Assembly: GCA_037176705.1 (NCBI GenBank)
Contig: CM073891.1
Span: 52,268,571 to 52,332,570, forward strand
Source: Molossus alvarezi
Taxonomy: Eukaryota; Chordata; Mammalia; Chiroptera; Molossidae
Direction: 5' to 3'
Length of the DNA stretch: 64,000 bases
In this document: positions 58,350-64,000 of the stretch, piece after piece
Position numbering within the stretch: the first letter of the stretch is position 1
Layout: the number at the start of each line of letters is the position of its first letter
Made by a program: the position numbers and the translations under genes
Notes under the pieces: model-generated
Database searches by the model: none
Told to the model about the DNA's origin: nothing
The model's input: the letters and a program-made list of their open reading frames with translations, nothing else

Positions 58350-58608
58350 CCCTGGCCGGTTTGGCTCAGTGGTTAGAGCGTCAGCCTGCAGTCCTGAGAG
58401 ACCCGGGTTCGGTTCCCGCTAAGGGCGCGTACCTCGGTTGCAGTTTGTCCCCGGCCCTGGTTGGTCGTGTGGGTGGCAGCCACTCGATGTGTCCCTTTCA
58501 CATCGATGTTTCTCTCTCTCTCTCTGTTCCTCTCTCTCCCTCCCACTCTACCTGAGCAAAAAATGGAAAAATGTCCTCGGGTGAGGATAAAAAAAAAAAA
58601 TTAAAAAT
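58350..58608 (+). repeat. Young full-length VES SINE
   Basis: It starts CCCTGGCCGGTTTGGCTCAG with an intact box A region, box B in GGGTTCGGTTCCC, CpG-rich GGGCGCGTACCTCGGTTGC, a CT tract, and GTCCTCGGGTGAGGATAA. A perfect 17-bp duplication AAAAAAGAGAAATATTG is at 58333-58349 and 58609-58625. Retained CpGs and identical flanks indicate a recent insertion. Confidence 0.96.
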
Positions 58609-58625
58609 AAAAAAGAGAAATATTG

Positions 58626-58960
58626 GAAACTACATATCATGTCTGATTATTAAAAGTATTTGAGAAATGTCCTAGGAAATGAAAACATGTCTAAAGCCTA
58701 ACTAGGGATCTGTGATGGTGACAAACAATAATTAAAAACTAGACTTCATAGCCTAAGTAACAAATAAGAACCACAAATCTGGTCTAAACTTGGACTGTCT
58801 TCTAACCGCTTGCAGTTTGAACATACATATCAAGACACATGGGTCATATTCCAGAAGTTATCACTCAGAAGCTGCTCACCCAGTGGAGCATGGGAACAAG
58901 TTTGTTGAAGGCACAGTTGCAGCGCCACCTCAGAAAGGCTACTCTGTGACTCTGTAAAGA
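58626..58960. other. Unique DNA between SINE and L1 copy 3
   Basis: No gene or repeat was recognised. 58850-58960 is less AT-rich and may belong to the L1 target region. Confidence 0.45.
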
Positions 58961-59759
58961 TAGTTTGGAGAGAAAATTGGCAGCGGAGTGAATGGAAGCT
59001 ACACAGATGATCTCCCAGGACCAAATGGGAATTACAACAAAAATAAAGACAAATCATCAGAAAAAAAGCAACAGAAAAGCAGCAGGACAGGATCATATAA
59101 CCAGAGACACCAGTAGGATCTGTAGAGGCATAAGAGGGTGGCAGGCTGGGAGCCCAAGGACAGCAGCGGTCTTAGCTATGAGCAGTGTCCTCAGTGATAA
59201 AATACTAAGCTTGCTCAATAGTACAGAGGGCCTGAAGAGAGCACTGAATTGCCTATAGCCACTCACCTTGGGGTCCAGCAGAAGGAGGGTGGACTGGGCT
59301 GGAACTCTGTGGGTACAGCCGCATTTGGAGGGCACTTAGAGTTTTTGCTGAGTATCGGCTTGCTCTTTCCCAGAGCGGTGGGGAAAAGCAGCAGTCCCTC
59401 CCTCAAAGATTCAGCCCCTTCAAGGTAAGGCAAAAAAAAAAAAAAAAAAAAAAAAAAATGCAACTTAAGGCTCATTAACAACCAGCATCTGTCCCACCCT
59501 CTGGAAATCCTCTTACACAGAACACCATGGATACATTCCAAGGCCCTGAGTAACAGACTAATAGCATTCAGGCAAAAAGCTACAGGATAACTGAACCTTT
59601 CCTGGGCTTGCAAATCTACCCAGGAAAGTAACTTGATAGTGGTGTTTAACATGAGCCCACCCAGGCTAATCCAAACCCAGTATAGGGAACCATAAACAGC
59701 AGAACACGAACATCCACAGGAAAATTTGGAAGGCTCCAGAACCCACCAAGATAGCCAAA

Positions 59760-60642
59760 ATGGTGAAACAAGGAAACAAATCCCAAATGAAAGAACAAGA
59801 GAACTCTATCAAAGATGAGATCAATGAAATGCAGCTATGCAAATTATCAAAGGTAGAAGTCAGAGACATGATCTTGAGGAAGCTCAATAGCATGACTAAG
59901 GACATCAGCACCATGAGTAAAGATATGGAAATATTGAAAATCAACCAACTGCAAATGAAGAATGACATAGCAGAAATGAAGAACATACTGGAAGGATTAA
60001 ACAGCAGACTAGAGGAAGCTGAGTACTGGATCAGTGAATTAGAAAACAGGGTAGAAAAAAATCAACCAATCAGAAAACCAAAAGGAAAAAAACAATTAAA
60101 AAACAGGAAGATAGCTTAAGAGGACTGTGGGACAACCAGAAACGTAATGACATTCACTTCATAGGAGTCTCTGAAGAAGAAGAAAATGTGCAAGGGTTAG
60201 AGAATATATTTGAAGAAACAATGACAGAAAACTTTTCTAAGTTGGTGGCGGAAGAAGGAATTCAAGTTCAAGAAGCACAGAGAGCCCCAGGTAAGAAGAA
60301 CCAAAACAGGCCCACACCAAGACACATAGTAATTAAAATGCCAAAAATTAAAGACAAAGAGAGAATCCTATAGGCAGCAAGAGATAAGCAACTGATTACC
60401 TACAAAGAAAACTCCATATGGCTCTCAGCTGACTTCTCAACAGAAACACTACAGGCCAGAAAGGAATGCCATGAAGTAATCAAGATCATGAAAACAAGGA
60501 TCTGAATGCAAGACTACTCTACCCAACAACGCTATCATTCAAAATAGAAGGTCAAAAAAAGAGCTTCCCAGACAAAAGAAGATTAAGGGAATATGTTAGC
60601 ACCAAACCAGCACTGCAAGATATGTTAAAAGGACTGCTTTAA
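59760..60642 (+). pseudogene. L1 copy 3 ORF1 relic
   Basis: It starts MVKQGNKSQMKEQENSIKDE and holds a long coiled coil (ISTMSKDMEILKINQLQMKN, ISELENRVEKNQ). A frameshift near 60090 and stops at 60117 and about 60371 break it. The RRM text EEGIQVQEAQRAPGKKNQNR and PRHIVIKMPKIKDKERIL persists at 60255-60370. The GLL-stop end is at 60642. Its MSKDI-type heptads are repeated once more than in copy 1, as in copy 2, so the coiled coil of this subfamily was longer. Confidence 0.9.
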
Positions 60643-60687
60643 CTAGTAGAAGAAATAGGAAGAAAAATAGAACCACACTAAACAAAA

Positions 60688-63600
60688 ATGGCAATAAGTA
60701 AGTACATATCAATAATCACCTTAAATGTAAATGGTTTGAATGCTCCAATAAAAAGACACATAGTAGCTGACAGGATAAGAAAGCGTGACTCACATATATG
60801 TTCTTTACAAGAGACCCACCTCACAACAAAACCTTCACATAGGTTGAAATTGAAGGAATGGAAAAAAATCTTGGAAGCGAATAAAAATGGAAAAAAAGCT
60901 GGGGTAGCAATCCTCATATCTGATAAAGTAGATTTTGAAATGAAGGCCATAACTGGAGACAAAGAAGGCCACTACATAATATTGAAAGAATCTATCCAAC
61001 AGGAATATAACCTTGGTAAACATATATGCACCCAATATACGAGCACCAAAATATATTAAAAATCTTTTGGAGGACTTCAAAGGAGAAATCGAGAGTAATG
61101 CAATCATAGGAGGGGACTTCAACAACCAGCTGACATCGCTGCATAGATCCTCTAGACAAAAAATTAGCAAGAAAATACAGACTCTAAGTGAAGCACTAGA
61201 TCAAATGGATTTAATAGATATCTATAGAGAATAACACCCCAAAACTCCAGAATTCACATTCTTCTCAAGTGCACATGGGACATTCTCAAAGATAGACCAC
61301 ATGTTAGGGCACAAACTAAGTCTCTACAATTTCAAGAAGACTGAAATCATATCAAGCTTCTTCTCAAATCACAAAGGCATGAAACTAGAAATCAGTGGCA
61401 ACAAGAACATGCAAAGATATTTGAAATCATGAAGGATAAATAGCATATTATTGAAGAATGAATGGGTTACCATGGAGATCAAGGAAGAAATTAAAAACTT
61501 CCTGGAAACCAATGAAAATGAACAAACAACAACAAAAAATCTATGGGATGCAGCGAAAGCAGTCCTGAGAAGGAAGTTCATAGCACTACAGGCCTACCTC
61601 AAGAAACAAGAAAAATTTCTAATAGATCATCTAACCTCACAACTTAAAGAACTAGAAAGCAAACAAAATGAAAACCCCATAGCAAGTAGAAGGAAGGAAA
61701 TAGTAAAGATCAGAGCAGAAATAAATGACAAAGAGACAAAAAACAAAAAAAAACAAAAAACAAAAAAACAATTCAAAGAATCAAGAAAACAAAGAGCTGG
61801 TTCTTTGAAAAGATAAACAAGATTGATGGAGTCACCAAGAAACAAAGAGAGAGAACCCAAATAAACAAAACCAGAAATGAAAGAGGAGAAATAATAACTG
61901 ACACCAAAGAAATTAAAAGGATTGTTAACAAATATTATGAACAATTATATGGCAACAAATTCAACAATTTAAGCAAAATGGACAAATTTCTAGAAACACA
62001 TAGTCTCCCAAAACAGAACCGAGAAGAGATAGAAAGCATGAACAGACCAATAACAACAAAGGAAATTGAAGGTGTAATAAAGTCTCTCCCAGCAAAAAAA
62101 GCCCAGGCCTGGACGACTTCAAGGGGGAGTTTTACCGAACATTCAAAGAACTATTCTTCTTTGTTTAGAAGAACTAAACACCAATTCTACTCAAACTATT
62201 TCAAAAAATTCAAGAAGGAAGACTTCCAAACTTGTTTTATGAGGCCAGAATAATTCTAAATCCAAAACCAGAAAAAGACACTACAAAGAAAAAAATCTAC
62301 AGGCAAATATCCCTGATGAACCTAGATGCCAAAATCCTGAACAAAATATTAACAAATCGAATCCAGTAATACATCAAAAAAATTATTCACCATGACCAAG
62401 TGGGATTCATCCCAGGAATGCAAGGCTGACACGGTATTTGAAAATCAATAAATGTGATACACTACATAAACAAAATGAAAGATAAAAATTATATGATCAT
62501 ATCAATAGATGCTGAAAAGGCATTTCACAAAATCCAGCACCCAAGTCTGATAAAAATACTCAGCAATTTGGGAATAGAGAGATCATATCTCGCCATAATA
62601 AAGGTCATATATGAAAGACCTACATACAAAATCATACTCGATGGGCAAAAACTAAAAGCATTTTCCTTAAGAACAGGAACAAGACAGAGATGCCCACTTT
62701 CACCGTTCTTATTTAACATAGTACTGGAAGTCTTAGCCACAGCAATCAGACATGAAGAAAAAATAAAAAGGATCCAAATTGGAAAGGAGGTGGTGAGACT
62801 GTCATTACTTGCAAATGACATGATATTATACATAGAAAACCCTAAAGACTCAATAAAAAATATACTATATTTAATAAATTAATTTGACAATGTAGCAGGA
62901 TACAAAATTAATGTCAAGAAATCTATGGCATTCTTATACACCAATGATGAACTCACAGAAAGAGAAATTTTAAAAAACAATCCCATTTACCATCACAGCA
63001 AAACACTTAAGATACCTAGGAATAAACTTAACCAAAGAAATAAAGGACCTATTTGCAGAAAACTACAGGACATTGATAAAAGAAATAGAGGAAGATATAA
63101 AAAAGTAGAAGCACATACCTTGTTCATGGATTGGAATAATTAACACCATTAAAATGTCCATATTACCCAAAGCAATCTATAGATTCAATGCAATCCCCAT
63201 CAAAATACCAACGGCATACTTCACAGAACTAGAACAAATACTTCAAAAGTTCATATGGAATTAAAAAAGACACCGAATAGCCACAGCAGTCTTGAAAAAG
63301 AAGGACAAAGTAGGTGGAATCACAATACTGGTTATCAGGTTATATTGCAAAGCTACTGTAATCAAAACAGCCTGGTACTGGCAGAAGAACAAGCACATAA
63401 AGCAATGAAATAGAACAGAGAACCCAGAAATGGATCCAAAACATTCTGCTCAATTAACATTTGACAAAGCTTGCAAGAGCATACAATGGAGTAAAGATAG
63501 CCTCTTTAATAAATGATGTTGGGAAAATGGGACAGCTACATTAAAAAAAATAAAAATGGAACTAGACCATCAACTTACACCATACACAAAAATAAACTCA

Positions 63601-64000
63601 AAATGGATAAAAGACTTAAATGTGACTCCTGAATCCATAAAAATCCTAGAAGAAACTGTAGGTAACAAAATTTCAGACATATGCGGCATAATTTTCATTA
63701 ATACATCACCTAAGGCAACAGAAACAAAGGAGAAAATGAACACATGGAATTACATCAAACTCAAAAGCTTCTGCACAGCAGAAAAAAAAAGCCATCAAAA
63801 TGGAAAGGCAACCCACTATATGGGAGAGCATAATTGCCAATGATACATCAGATAAGGGGTTAATTTCCATGTTATATAGAATGCTCATACAGCTCAACAA
63901 AAGGAAGACACAGAACCCAATTAAAAAATGGGCAGAGGAGCTAAGTAGACACCTCCCTTAACTGGACATACAAATGGCCAAGAGACATATGAAGAAATGC
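60688..64000 (+). pseudogene. L1 copy 3 ORF2 relic, incomplete at window end
   Basis: It starts [20 protein letters not shown] at 60688. Recognisable pieces include [71 protein letters not shown] (Gly to Arg change) and [15 protein letters not shown], where the reverse transcriptase FADD is changed to LAND. Several frameshifts and stops separate them. At codon 854 of copy 1 this copy reads CGA, while its own NQKRP is broken by TAA at 63261-63263. It ends near the KRHMKKC region at the window edge. Confidence 0.92.

Larger units (their letters stand above)
58963..64000 (+). mobile_element. L1 retrotransposon (copy 3), decayed, cut by the window edge
   Basis: A plus-strand element collinear with copy 1. 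Its 5' end is near 58963, where AAAATTGGCAGCGGAGTGAA matches copy 1's AAAATGGCGGCGGAGTGAAC. The 5' UTR (to 59759) contains an A run of about 27 at 59432-59458 absent from copy 1. ORF1 and ORF2 follow, with many stops. The 3' end, tail and right-hand target copy lie outside the window. Confidence 0.93.

Overview
The window looks like gene-poor nuclear DNA from a bat, probably a vesper bat or close relative (Yangochiroptera). The main clue is about twenty copies of a tRNA-derived SINE of the VES type: a tRNA-like head (TGGCTCAG...GTTAGAGCG, then GGGTTCGGTTCCC), a CT-rich body and a GGTGAGGATAA tail. Three long L1 copies of one lineage, a betaretrovirus-like solo LTR and a TA-flanked mariner-type element point the same way. 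Old mammal-wide repeats (MIR, MLT1-like, MER5-like, an L1MA-type 5' UTR) form the background. I find no functional host gene. The long open reading frames belong to L1 elements, are shadows of them, or fall in repeats.

Layout. 1-33 kb is AT-rich intergenic DNA with scattered VES SINEs, a solo LTR (4.8-5.2 kb), an old L1 5' UTR (7.7-9.0 kb), MLT1-like LTRs and MIR/hAT fragments. 33.07-35.18 kb is a processed pseudogene of SPG7 (paraplegin), recognised by collinear but frameshifted peptide similarity, a decayed AAA core, a polyadenylation signal and a poly(A) tail. It lacks the stretch that should carry the protease active site, and a short L1 3' tail has inserted into it. 38.22-44.09 kb is a full-length minus-strand L1 with a perfect 17-bp target-site duplication, an intact ORF1, and an ORF2 broken by one in-frame TGA. 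48.80-54.83 kb is a second, older full-length minus-strand L1 carrying a nested L1 tail in the opposite orientation. It is followed within a few bases by a 312-bp mariner-type element with 23-bp perfect terminal inverted repeats. 54.8-58.9 kb holds more SINEs and simple repeats. 58.96 kb to the window edge is a third, plus-strand L1 with many disruptions, cut off by the window.

The sequences act together only as mobile-element biology. L1 supplies endonuclease and reverse transcriptase; the VES SINEs and the SPG7 retrocopy have the hallmarks (A-rich tails, target duplications) of being copied by that machinery. The points most worth checking are the nearly intact L1, the deleted SPG7 retrocopy, an isolated miRNA-like hairpin at 22.9 kb, and the stacked or nested insertions. 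I saw no convincing new multi-gene system. Family names rest on memory of consensus sequences, without a database search.
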